Source: JASGTU01 sp963821815 (GTDB lineage: Bacteria; Chloroflexota; Anaerolineae; Caldilineales; Caldilineaceae). Taken from it: 64,000 nucleotides of DNA. Below are positions 17,470 to 25,841 of this stretch, one piece after another (the stretch's first letter is position 1; each line of letters opens with the position of its first letter). A program made the position numbers and the translations under genes. The DNA is taken from positions 1,054,001 through 1,118,000 of the forward strand of contig CAWGFG010000006.1 of assembly GCA_963821815.1 (NCBI GenBank). Reading direction: 5' to 3'. Below the pieces are notes generated by a model. That model had not been told where the DNA came from, made no database searches, and saw only the letters and a program-made list of their open reading frames with translations.

Positions 17470-17901
17470 TTAGTCGTTATCTGGTAACGAGGCGAAAGCC
17501 TCATCAACAATCGGCGCCGGCACACGGAAATTCAGCGCCATCTCGACGCCGGCGTTATACAGTGAATTCACAAGGTCGACCGCCCATGTATGCTCGATCG
17601 CCAGGGCGAACACAGCAGAACCCGGTACCATGCCTTCGGCCAATATCTCTTCATCATCCTCATCGAACAAACCCATGGTCTCTGAATCGATAAAGGCAAC
17701 TGCTTCCGCCTGTTCTGCCGGAAGCTCTGAAAAATCTAATTGCCAGCAATCGCCTTCTTCATCCTTGAACAGCACCATGGCGTCAAGCACGCGGATCGTG
17801 CCTTTATCCGATTGCTTCTCCAACTCAGCAAGTACGCTGCCGTCAAATTTGGGCTCGCCTGCTGCCATGACGATAACATCCACTGGTCCATGCTTCATCA
17901 T
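17470..17901 (-). CDS. DUF6325 (DUF1269-like) family protein
   Basis: 143 residues, acidic and cytoplasmic in appearance. It has the pattern 'VDVIVMAAGEPKFDGSVLAEL', 'GTIRVLDAMVLFKDEEG', 'GLFDEDDEEILAEG', 'GSAVFALAIEHTWAVDL', typical of DUF6325, whose role is unknown but which is often found beside SHOCT-domain genes. AGGAGGG precedes the double ATG. Its start overlaps the stop of the small upstream gene (ATGATGA), indicating coupled translation, and SHOCT follows after 11 bp. Confidence 0.75.
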   Translation of the reverse strand: MMKHGPVDVIVMAAGEPKFDGSVLAELEKQSDKGTIRVLDAMVLFKDEEGDCWQLDFSELPAEQAEAVAFIDSETMGLFDEDDEEILAEGMVPGSAVFALAIEHTWAVDLVNSLYNAGVEMALNFRVPAPIVDEAFASLPDND

Positions 17902-18074
17902 CTGTGAAACCCTCCTGATTTCATCATTATTCCTCTTCGCTCAACTCCCGAATCAATATTACGCGCAAGCCGATAACCATAGGCTGGCTGCCAGGCTCTC
18001 TGTTGCCGCACAGCGTACGACGCCAGACCAAAAAGCAAACCCATAAACATACTGATGATGGAGAAATACTCCAT
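17898..18074 (-). CDS. Small single-pass membrane protein
   Basis: 58 residues from the ATG at 18074, preceded by GAGAGGTG; a GTG at 18080 is an alternative. Residues 4-24 ('FSIISMFMGLLFGLASYAV') make one membrane helix, followed by a basic tail. The stop overlaps the start of the DUF6325-like gene, which supports it as a genuine first gene of the SHOCT operon. No family recognised. Confidence 0.55.
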   Translation of the reverse strand: MEYFSIISMFMGLLFGLASYAVRQQRAWQPAYGYRLARNIDSGVERRGIMMKSGGFHR

Positions 18075-18236
18075 ATTCACCTCTCAGACACTTCACCTTT
18101 ACTTCATCTCGTTGCGTGATTCGGAATCCACTTGCCAGATGACAGTTTTCACTTCCAGCCTGCAATGGATCCTTCATATATAGTCGACAACTATAGAACG
18201 ATTAGTTGCCGCCGGCTTCCACGCACGCCACCTGGT

Positions 18237-18614
18237 CTAGTTGATCGACAGTCGCACGTACGTTGGCGGCGCTTCCTGTGGCACTTGCGTCAGTGCCGCA
18301 TTCTGTTCGGTGGTTTCGCCCTCCACAGCCTATACCTCAGCTGCCTGCAGATCCGCCGTAGCATCGGTCATGGCCTCATAAGCATCGTCGGCAGCCTGAT
18401 TCATCGCTTTTACTTCTTCTACTGTGGTGTCGGCTATGACTTACCCCAAGGCCGCCACGCTATCACCATAGGCCTGGATGCTTACGCATTGAGCCGATTC
18501 AGCTTCTTCTATGCTTTGTTGGTCCTCTACATAAGCCACCAGCTGGCAAGCAGTTGCCGCTATAGAAAGCACAACAATCACGTTTAAGCTCAACAACATG
18601 AATGACTAGCGCAT
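18237..18614 (-). pseudogene. Lipoprotein gene with three in-frame nonsense codons
   Basis: AAGGAG lies eight bases before an ATG at 18614. The frame reads 'MR*SFMLLSLNVIVVLSIAATAC', an apparent lipoprotein signal with a stop as codon 3, then 'EDQQSIEEAESAQC', 'SIQAYGDSVAALG*', 'TTVEEVKAMNQAADDAYEAM', 'ADLQAAEV*' and a final stop at 18237. The three internal stops (18606-18608 TAG, 18441-18443 TAA, 18330-18332 TAG) all fall in one frame with no indel over 126 codons, and the text between them is low-complexity but protein-like. This is most simply a recently dead lipoprotein gene with a helical acidic domain. Function unknown. Confidence 0.72.
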
Positions 18615-18729
18615 ACACAAATCTCCTTCTTGTTCGGTTACCGCGTCTACACTCGAACGCCTCAACTACTAGACCTCTTACAACCTGGCAACCGCTTACA
18701 TACGACCAGTACGCTGGCACTCTGTCAGA

Positions 18730-20331
18730 TTAGGCTGCCCGGTCTATCAGCATACGGTCTGAAAGCCCGAAGCTCAGGATCAAGCCTGCCAAGGCTACGA
18801 AGAGAAGAAATATCACGCCACTGCGGAAAGCTTGGATACGCGCATCGTTATAGATGGCTAAAATCTCATCGTTCTCCGTTTGACCCAGTTCGGCTGCTCC
18901 AATCGCCTCGGTCAACTGCGTATCCGACATGAGTTGCACTCCCTCTTCGACGGCGGTGGTGAGCGCCTGCTGCTCATCGGTCGTGAAGGCTGTGCTGGAG
19001 TCGATTCCCTGCGTTAGTCCGACGCTGAGGGCGACCAGCATCATGGTACCGACCAGCGCCACACCGATAGAATTGCCTAGCTGCTCAAATGTACCGTTCA
19101 GTCCTGCTGTTTCCGGCGTATCAGCATCCGATACCAGAGAAAGATTCAGATTCAACGTGATCGGAAGAATTAGTCCCAGCCCGAAGCCGTAAAGGGCGCC
19201 ACTAGCGAGTTCCGTAACTGACATCTTGGGCTGAATGCTGACCAGTAGCGCAAGCAGCCCCGCAGCGGAGATGATAAATCCCGCTTGAATCAGACGTTTA
19301 GCACTGAATTTGGCAGATAAGCGTGCGCCCAGCATGGCAGCCACCAGTACGGCAATAGAGAATGGCATCAGCGCTAGCCCCGTCTCTATAGCAGTATAGT
19401 CGAACGAGAGCTGCAAGAGCAATGGATAGGTAAACAGGAATCCGGCAAAGATAGCCATCTCCGCAAAACGAACGATGAAGCCATTGGTAAGACCGTCTAT
19501 CTTTAGAAGCGACGGCTTAAACAGACCATCGCCCTGCTTGTCCTCCAAGCGGTGTTCCCAGCGCAGCAGAACCAGGATGATCAGAACGCCGAATCCGATG
19601 AAGAAGGGAACGACGGAGAGTCCCAACGGTTCGATTTCCAGGCTTCCTATGACAAGCGGTTGCTTTGCAAACACAAAGCCGTACGTTTGGATCAACAGGA
19701 AACCCATTACAATAGCCGACCAGCCGATGATTGAGAGCATCGCACCTACATAGTCGAACTTGGGCCGTTGCGCCGGAAGCTGATCAGTTGTCAATCGATT
19801 CCTGAATATCAGGATTGCAACCACGACGATCAGCTCCAAGCGAAAGGCCCAACGCCAGCTGGCGTAGGTAGTAAGAAAGCCGCCTACGATGGGGCCAACG
19901 GCTGCTCCGATGGCGCCCACCGCGCCGATCACGCTATATCCCTTGGCCCTGTCCGCGCCCTGATACTGATCACGCAGTAAAGTTTGAATATTGGGCATCA
20001 TCAGAGCTGCGCCCAGACCTTCTAGAATCGACCAACCAATGATCAACATACCCAGACTTTGGCTGAATGAAGCAGTGGTTGTTCCAACGCCGTAGATACA
20101 CAGACCGATAATGAATATCCGTTTTTTACCGCCGATGTCAGCCAACTTGCCGCCAATCAGCATGAAAGACGCCATCACCAATGCATAGATCGAGATGGCT
20201 GCCTGGATCCCGCTGACCGTGGTATTCAGGTCCTCTACCAGGGCTGAGATGGATACGTTCATCATTGTAGTGTCAATCACAATGATGAACATCGCTCCGC
20301 TAAGCAGGGCCAGAACTGCCCACTTCTTCAT
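18730..20331 (-). CDS. MFS drug/solute exporter, DHA2 (EmrB/QacA) type
   Basis: 533 residues with about 14 membrane helices, the hallmark of DHA2. It carries 'LSGAMFIIVIDTTMMNVSISAL' in TM1 (motif D1 style), motif A 'GGKLADIGGKKRIF' between TM2 and TM3, and motif C-like 'GAVGAIGAAVGPIVGGFL' in TM5. The C terminus has a long soluble insertion ('TAVEEGVQLMSDTQLTEAIG') before the last helix. It is expected to export hydrophobic compounds by proton antiport. The substrate cannot be told from sequence, and no regulator of the TetR or MarR type is adjacent. A cation ATPase gene lies 60 bp upstream on the same strand, so co-transcription is plausible. Confidence 0.9.
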   Translation of the reverse strand: MKKWAVLALLSGAMFIIVIDTTMMNVSISALVEDLNTTVSGIQAAISIYALVMASFMLIGGKLADIGGKKRIFIIGLCIYGVGTTTASFSQSLGMLIIGWSILEGLGAALMMPNIQTLLRDQYQGADRAKGYSVIGAVGAIGAAVGPIVGGFLTTYASWRWAFRLELIVVVAILIFRNRLTTDQLPAQRPKFDYVGAMLSIIGWSAIVMGFLLIQTYGFVFAKQPLVIGSLEIEPLGLSVVPFFIGFGVLIILVLLRWEHRLEDKQGDGLFKPSLLKIDGLTNGFIVRFAEMAIFAGFLFTYPLLLQLSFDYTAIETGLALMPFSIAVLVAAMLGARLSAKFSAKRLIQAGFIISAAGLLALLVSIQPKMSVTELASGALYGFGLGLILPITLNLNLSLVSDADTPETAGLNGTFEQLGNSIGVALVGTMMLVALSVGLTQGIDSSTAFTTDEQQALTTAVEEGVQLMSDTQLTEAIGAAELGQTENDEILAIYNDARIQAFRSGVIFLLFVALAGLILSFGLSDRMLIDRAA

Positions 20332-20390
20332 ATCACAGACTCCAAGCGCTATGTGGTCATTGTCCCCAAGGACCGGAGAACAATTTGTTG

Positions 20391-23135
20391 TTAGGTACTG
20401 GTCGCCAACTCGACTACGGGCTGCTTAATGTCCTTGTGCACATGCCGGCGACGTAGGAAGAGCTTGATGATCTCGTCAACCAGCAGTAGCAGGATGGCAA
20501 AGCCGATAGATGTCAACCACTGGCTGCCAGTCAGCGAAGTCGTACCCAGAATGCGTTGGAAAATATTCAGTTCAGTTGCCAGCAGCGTAACGAGCAGCGC
20601 TAAGCCATACAGTTGCAACTGTGTGCGATCATGGATGATATCCCGGTTAAATGCGGTTGCTGTCTCGCTGCGAGCGCTCAGTCCCATGGCAACGCTTAAC
20701 AAGCCAAAGGTCACAAAACCCATCGTTGCCGCCAGCGCCGGGCTGCTCGCCTCGTAGACCGCCTCCAGATAGACCACGAAGATCGCAGCTAGGATGCCGA
20801 TGAAGGCGATGCGCACCCATTGTATAGTCGTCAGAATGGGTTGCTTCAATGGGCGCGGCTTGCGTTCCATCAAGTCCGACGCCGGCTTGTCGAATCCCAG
20901 CGCAACAGCCACCGGCACTGTGATCAGGAAGTTTAGAAACAGCACGACAAACGCCGTGAATGGCGTTCCGCCGAGCACAACAAAGAAAGCAGCCAGCAAG
21001 TAGGAAGTGATGAACGCCACCAACTGCTCCATCTGATAGCGAACGAAGTTGAACAGGTTCTGGTATATGTGCCTGCCATACTCCACAGCTTTGACGATGG
21101 TGGCGAAGTTGTCGTCGGTTAGGATCATCACAGCCGCGCCCTTGGAGACTTCAGTGCCCGTAATGCCCATCGCCACACCGATGTCCGCCTTCTTCAAAGC
21201 AGGCGCATCGTTGACGCCATCGCCCGTCATTGCTACGATATTCTCTAGCTCCTGGAGTATACTCACCAGGCGGATTTTGTCCTCTGGCGCCACGCGTGCT
21301 ACGACGCCGATCTGAGGCATCTTCTCCTTCAATTCTTCGTCGCTCATTGCCGCAAACTGCGCTCCGGACAGGGCCACACCGTCGATACCTAGCTCGTGAC
21401 CGATGGCGGCTGCCGTTACGGCATGGTCGCCGGTGATCATGCGCACCTGAATACCGGCGCTGTGGCACTTGGCAATAGCATCTTTTGCTTCGGCACGGGG
21501 GGGATCCACTATGCCAACCATGGCGAGTAGCGTGAGATCTTTGACTTGAGAGATCAGGTCTCCCTTTGGATCGAACGTTTGCGGTTCGAAGTCACGACGC
21601 GCCACTACCATCACACGCTCACCAGATTTTGCGATGCGATCGTTCTCGTTCAGCGCCAGCTGGCGATTCTGGTCGGTTATGGCTACGGGATCTGCACCAG
21701 GCACGTAGAAAGTACTTCCGCGTCCGATCAGCACATCAGGCGCACCCTTAGCGAAGCAGCGGACAATCGGGTTACCCTGTTCATTGGTCATATTGTGGAA
21801 CGTAGCCATGAACTTGTAGTCCGAGTCGAACGGAACTTCCGCCACGCGCGGGTACATCTCACGAGCGCTGTCAATATGAATTCCGCCTTTTTCGGCCAGT
21901 ACTATCAGCGCGCCTTCGGTGGGGTCACCGATCAGAGCTTCCCCGTCCAGCCGCGCATCCGCACACAGCGCCATCGGCAGAAGTACGGCATCCAGGTCTA
22001 GCTTGGCTCCGCCAGCGTGTAGCAGCTCACCCTGCGTGCTATATCCCTCGCCTGTCACCGTGTAGCGGTTTTGGCCGGGCACGGTGAATTCGCGCGCTGT
22101 CATCTTGTTGAGCGTCAGCGTGCCAGTTTTGTCCGAGCAGATCGCTGAGACCGAGCCTAGCGTCTCCACCGAGGGCAACCGTTTCACGATGGCGTTTTGC
22201 TCCGCTAACGCACGCGTACCCATGGAATACATGGTGGTGACCACGGCGGGAAGACCGGTGGGAATCGCGGAAATGGCCAACGCAACACCGGCAACGAAGA
22301 TCGCATCCAGCGGCTCTCCGTTGCGAATCCCCAGAATGATCATTAGGATGAATGCCAAGCCGGCTAATCCTGCAATGATCATAGTCAATCGGTCGAGTTG
22401 CTTCTGCAGCGGCGTCTTGTCGGACTCGGTCTTGTTGAGCAGGTCCGCGATATGGCCAATCTCCGTATTCATGGCGGTGGCGGTCACGATCATCTCGCCG
22501 CGGCCTCGCGTCACCGCCGAGTTCATGAAGGCCATGTTGATGCGGTCACCCAAGGCCACATCCGGCTTGTCGATGGCATCCGTCTCCTTGAGCACCGGCG
22601 TGCTTTCCCCCGTGAGCGCCGCCTCTTCAATCTCCAGAGTGGCCGTCACAAAGAGCCGGCCGTCAGCCGGCACTACGTTGCCCGCTTCCATCAAGACGAC
22701 ATCGCCCGGAGCCAACTGCTCGGCCTCGACCTCCTTGGCCTCGCCGTCCCGGCGCACGCGTGCGATGTTCTTCATGGTGCTAGCCAGCGTAGCCAGACTG
22801 GCTTCGGCCTTGGCTTCTCCGCGCAGCGCCAAGACTGCATTGAAAATGGTGAGAGCGACCAGTACGAGTGTGGTGGACCATTCACCCGTGAAGACCAGGT
22901 TGATGACTGCAGCCGCCAGTAGCACGATCTGCATCAGGTCGCGGTACTGACGCAGAAAGGCTTGCCAACCCGGTTCCTTTTTCTTCTCTGCCAGTTGATT
23001 CGGGCCATACTGCTGCAAGCGCTGCTGCGCTTCCTGCGTGCTCAACCCCTTGGAAACGTCAACATTTAGCTGCTTCGCAACTGCTGTCGGATCCAACGAA
23101 TACCAACTCGCTTGTTCCTGCGCTGGGTCTGCCAT
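20391..23135 (-). CDS. P-type cation-transporting ATPase, P2-like, atypical ion site
   Basis: 914 residues with the full P2 layout: a cation_ATPase_N domain (1-70), the actuator motif TGES at 175-178, the phosphorylation motif DKTGTLT with Asp335, nucleotide-binding 'KGAPDVL', hinge 'GDGVNDAPALKKADIGVAMG', and a six-helix C domain. The TM4 motif is IPTGLP (291-296) where Ca2+ pumps have PEGLP. The TM6 stretch 'LNFLITVPVAVALGF' has Val at the place of the usual Asp (NLVTDGLPA). Two acidic ion ligands of Ca2+-ATPases are therefore missing, and Ca2+ transport is doubtful. H+, Na+, K+ or Mg2+ are alternatives. Confidence 0.92.
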   Translation of the reverse strand: MADPAQEQASWYSLDPTAVAKQLNVDVSKGLSTQEAQQRLQQYGPNQLAEKKKEPGWQAFLRQYRDLMQIVLLAAAVINLVFTGEWSTTLVLVALTIFNAVLALRGEAKAEASLATLASTMKNIARVRRDGEAKEVEAEQLAPGDVVLMEAGNVVPADGRLFVTATLEIEEAALTGESTPVLKETDAIDKPDVALGDRINMAFMNSAVTRGRGEMIVTATAMNTEIGHIADLLNKTESDKTPLQKQLDRLTMIIAGLAGLAFILMIILGIRNGEPLDAIFVAGVALAISAIPTGLPAVVTTMYSMGTRALAEQNAIVKRLPSVETLGSVSAICSDKTGTLTLNKMTAREFTVPGQNRYTVTGEGYSTQGELLHAGGAKLDLDAVLLPMALCADARLDGEALIGDPTEGALIVLAEKGGIHIDSAREMYPRVAEVPFDSDYKFMATFHNMTNEQGNPIVRCFAKGAPDVLIGRGSTFYVPGADPVAITDQNRQLALNENDRIAKSGERVMVVARRDFEPQTFDPKGDLISQVKDLTLLAMVGIVDPPRAEAKDAIAKCHSAGIQVRMITGDHAVTAAAIGHELGIDGVALSGAQFAAMSDEELKEKMPQIGVVARVAPEDKIRLVSILQELENIVAMTGDGVNDAPALKKADIGVAMGITGTEVSKGAAVMILTDDNFATIVKAVEYGRHIYQNLFNFVRYQMEQLVAFITSYLLAAFFVVLGGTPFTAFVVLFLNFLITVPVAVALGFDKPASDLMERKPRPLKQPILTTIQWVRIAFIGILAAIFVVYLEAVYEASSPALAATMGFVTFGLLSVAMGLSARSETATAFNRDIIHDRTQLQLYGLALLVTLLATELNIFQRILGTTSLTGSQWLTSIGFAILLLLVDEIIKLFLRRRHVHKDIKQPVVELATST

Positions 23136-23554
23136 CTTCCATCCTTCCCTTTCAGTACCTTTACGGTATCCATCTGACTGGGTATTCGGGCTCTATATAT
23201 CCACCCTCGGGCTATCCAGCGCATCAGCGGACGCCATCATAACCTGCGCACATCGGATACCGGTCTAATGTCCCCGAGCAAAAGCAGTGCGAACCGCTCC
23301 GCTCAATGATGCGCCTGATAAGACCGCCCCACTACGCTGGATTGCGCAATCCGCACACTCTGTCATTGGTCATCACCCACTACAGCATCATTGCCAGTGC
23401 ATCCGGTCATTCTTCTAGCTCGGAGCCGAACTATTTGCGAGACTTCATGCGCCTCGCCTACAAGACGGCAGTCAAACTGGCTGAAACTGCCGTCCACACC
23501 AGTTTGACTACGATCTACTGCTTACCATATGAGCAACAGATAACACGTTAAGGA
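23136..23554. other. Intergenic region holding interleaved inverted repeats
   Basis: No supported gene. It contains the ATPase promoter area on the left and, at 23464-23509, two overlapping inverted repeats described separately. Confidence 0.5.
23464..23509. repeat. Two interleaved perfect inverted repeats (pseudoknot or alternative hairpins)
   Basis: GACGGCAGT (23464-23472) pairs with ACTGCCGTC (23486-23494). AGTCAAACTGG (23470-23480) pairs with CCAGTTTGACT (23499-23509). The order A-B-A'-B' means the two stems share three bases and cannot both form fully as simple hairpins. They could be a pseudoknot or mutually exclusive structures. It lies 45 bp past the LURP-one stop in the 5' flank of the ATPase gene. 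Confidence 0.7.
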
Positions 23555-24118
23555 CTAGCGGCTCGGATGAGCCATCTCATCGATACATACTGCTACCGCC
23601 AAAATCACCACATCATCCTGCCCAGGATCGATGGCAACGCCATAGCTGTCGCGCAGCCGGAACCATTTCTTCGACACTTCGGCTACCTTGTCGCGTCCTT
23701 CGCCTATGGTGTACTCGTGATCCACAATGTTGCCCTGTACTTCCAGATCTGGACCGCCCTTGATCTTAACTACCCAACGCTCGCGCACTGGCGTGATCAA
23801 AGCTTTCTTGACCATTGCCAGATTCTCCCCATGTGGTCCTTCGATCTCCATGCTGTCCTTGACGCGTAACATCTTCTCTTGGATCTTAGCGAGCTCATTT
23901 CCGTGTGCATCTTCAAAAACCAGCGTTTGACGCACGCGTAAGGCCTTGCCGTCGACTTTGAACACTTTCTGGCCATGATCATTCTCGATCCAGAAATCGT
24001 CTCCGATGGCTACCATCTTCTGGCGCATCTGATAGCGGTTGCTGGACCCGCCAGGTCCACCCATTTGTCTGTCATCCTGGCGGTCCTCACGGCGGTCTTG
24101 TCTTCTTCCTGGTGGCAT
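23555..24118 (-). CDS. LURP-one-related family protein
   Basis: 187 residues. After an Arg/Asp/Gln-rich N terminus (1-25, 'RRQDRREDRQDDRQ') there is a single LURP-one beta-barrel domain: 'YQMRQKMVAIGDDFWIEND', 'GQKVFKVDGKALRVRQTLVFED', 'GNELAKIQEKMLRVKDSMEIE', 'WFRLRDSYGVAI' and 'AVCIDEM'. The fold is related to phospholipid scramblases and Tubby proteins, and bacterial members are uncharacterised. It is probably cytoplasmic or membrane-peripheral. The charged N-terminal tract resembles the tail of the protein at 4642-5121. Confidence 0.88.
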   Translation of the reverse strand: MPPGRRQDRREDRQDDRQMGGPGGSSNRYQMRQKMVAIGDDFWIENDHGQKVFKVDGKALRVRQTLVFEDAHGNELAKIQEKMLRVKDSMEIEGPHGENLAMVKKALITPVRERWVVKIKGGPDLEVQGNIVDHEYTIGEGRDKVAEVSKKWFRLRDSYGVAIDPGQDDVVILAVAVCIDEMAHPSR

Positions 24119-24196
24119 TATTCCACTCCTTTCAGATTGTTAATTCTAATTGCAAAAATCCTGCTTCCGATACCTCGCATACTATCTACTGCATGG

Positions 24197-24577
24197 CTAC
24201 TGTGTCTGCCCCTCGTGCCCTAGTCGATGCGCATATCTACGCAGAGTCATCAGCAGCCACTCCGGTTGGTCGTTCTTACTTACGATTGCATCCGCACCTG
24301 CACTGAGCAGTCTCCTGCCATATCCCAGTTCACTTGTCATGGCGATCACGATGGGCTTAGGTTCAATCGCATGTAGCGCAGTGATCAGGTCCTCGATCGG
24401 ACCCCCAGGCAGATCCTTGTCCACCAGTATCAGATCGGCGGTTTGTTCACTGGCTACTGTTATAAGTTCGTCTACACTCACTGCCTCGCCAATCAAATCG
24501 AAATCCGGCTGCTCATGCAGTAACATAGTGAGCGCCCACAGGGTAGAAACATGATGGTCCGCCAAGATGACGCGCAT
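24197..24577 (-). CDS. Stand-alone response-regulator receiver protein, copy 2
   Basis: 126 residues from the ATG at 24577; a ten-codon extension upstream lacks a ribosome site. It is a single receiver domain with Asp7 ('ILADHH'), phospho-acceptor Asp53 ('LVDKDLPGG'), Thr81 in 'AMTSE' and Lys101 ('IVSKND'), so it keeps the phosphorylation chemistry. There is no output domain; the last 20 residues are basic. It is a paralogue of 7316-7684 and, like it, lies on the same strand downstream of a DISM kinase and LuxR-regulator pair. It may act as a phosphate sink or a protein-protein switch. Confidence 0.85.
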   Translation of the reverse strand: MRVILADHHVSTLWALTMLLHEQPDFDLIGEAVSVDELITVASEQTADLILVDKDLPGGPIEDLITALHAIEPKPIVIAMTSELGYGRRLLSAGADAIVSKNDQPEWLLMTLRRYAHRLGHEGQTQ

Positions 24578-25196
24578 CAACGATATACCTGATGTGTGAA
24601 CCCTCACAATTCAAACCGAACGTCAGAAGGGTAAGGATCCAGCAGTATTTGGACTATTGCGACCGACGTGGTCCGGGAACAATCTATGGTCACGATTGAC
24701 TGACAAAGCTCCAACCCATTCGGCGGCTTTGTCACATAACCGGCACACTGAAGAAGTGCCAACTAGCAGGATCAACTGACACTGCCAACCGTGGAATTGA
24801 CTGCATTTCTTGGGGGCTATATCAATCTCACAGGTACATAAGCCAGAATGCCTATCTCGCGCGTCTCTGCCACGAATTTGGCGAGCAAAATCTTAGCGAC
24901 CGAAAATTTGATATTCCTACACTATCTCGGTAGCCTCGCCGATTTCAGTCCGCAGCAACCGTTCGAATCAGTCTTCTGCTCCGGTGCAGTCGAATTTCCA
25001 AAACGATCATCGGTCCTTCCATGCAGTAATATAAGGTTAGCAAAACTGATGCCTCTACGCATCAGTCGTAAGGATGGTGAGAAGTATGGTTTGTGGGCTA
25101 TGCAGAAGTTTAGCGGGTCACCTATCTGAAAGAATAGGTGAGAGCACAAGAGGACTGAATTCCGAGGTGTTGTGAACGATAAAGGCGTGCCGTTGT
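24578..25196. other. Intergenic region, no gene recognised
   Basis: About 620 bp with short overlapping ORFs on both strands that show no domain or plausible ribosome site. A small hairpin (TCACCTAT at 25118-25125, ATAGGTGA at 25134-25141) lies 56 bp past the regulator stop and may help end that transcript. Confidence 0.45.
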
Positions 25197-25841
25197 TTAT
25201 CTATCGATCAGCTTGTGATCCAACGCGAGCGTCGCGGCTTCGACACGGTTTCTGACATCCAATTTCGTGAAGATATTCGAAAGGTGAAACTTTACGGTTG
25301 GCATACTTATACAAAGGCTGTCGGAAATGTCCTGATTGGACAATCCCTGCGCAACCAAACCCAGCACTTCACGTTCCCGCTCAGTCAGTCCAAAATCGGT
25401 GCTTGACTCTGGACGTGTGGCAGCAACTAGCGCCGCGGTGGCTTCCGGTGCAAGCATGGAACGTCCCCCATAGCTTGCCAGAATTGCAGCGGCGAGTTCG
25501 TCTGCGCTCACGTTCTTGAGGAGGTAGCTCGTGGCGCCGTCCTGCAGCGCCTGCTTGACCAGATCTTGCTCGTGGAAGCTGGTCAACGCTACGATTTTGA
25601 TGGGTTTCCCAAGCGCCATTATCCGTCGTGCGGCTTCGCTGCCATTCATCACCGGCATGACCATGTCCATTAGTACCACATCTACATCCTGACTGGCGCA
25701 GAACTCTACAGCTTCCACTCCGTTTCGGGCCTCGCCGATTGCTTCCATCCACTCGAAAGCCGAAATGAAATCCCGAAGCCCACTGCGCACCATAGCGTGG
25801 TCATCTACGATCAAAACGCGTATTGGCTTTGACTCACTCAT
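25197..25841 (-). CDS. NarL/LuxR-family response regulator, copy 2
   Basis: 214 residues. A receiver domain has Asp13/14, phospho-acceptor Asp59 ('VVLMDMVMP') and a Lys in 'SYLLKNVSADELAAAI'. A LuxR HTH follows at about 148-210 ('LTEREREVLGLVAQGLSNQDIS'). It overlaps the end of the kinase gene by 8 bp. It is highly similar to 9239-9895 across both domains, so the two systems arose by duplication and may recognise related promoters. Confidence 0.93.
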   Translation of the reverse strand: MSESKPIRVLIVDDHAMVRSGLRDFISAFEWMEAIGEARNGVEAVEFCASQDVDVVLMDMVMPVMNGSEAARRIMALGKPIKIVALTSFHEQDLVKQALQDGATSYLLKNVSADELAAAILASYGGRSMLAPEATAALVAATRPESSTDFGLTEREREVLGLVAQGLSNQDISDSLCISMPTVKFHLSNIFTKLDVRNRVEAATLALDHKLIDR

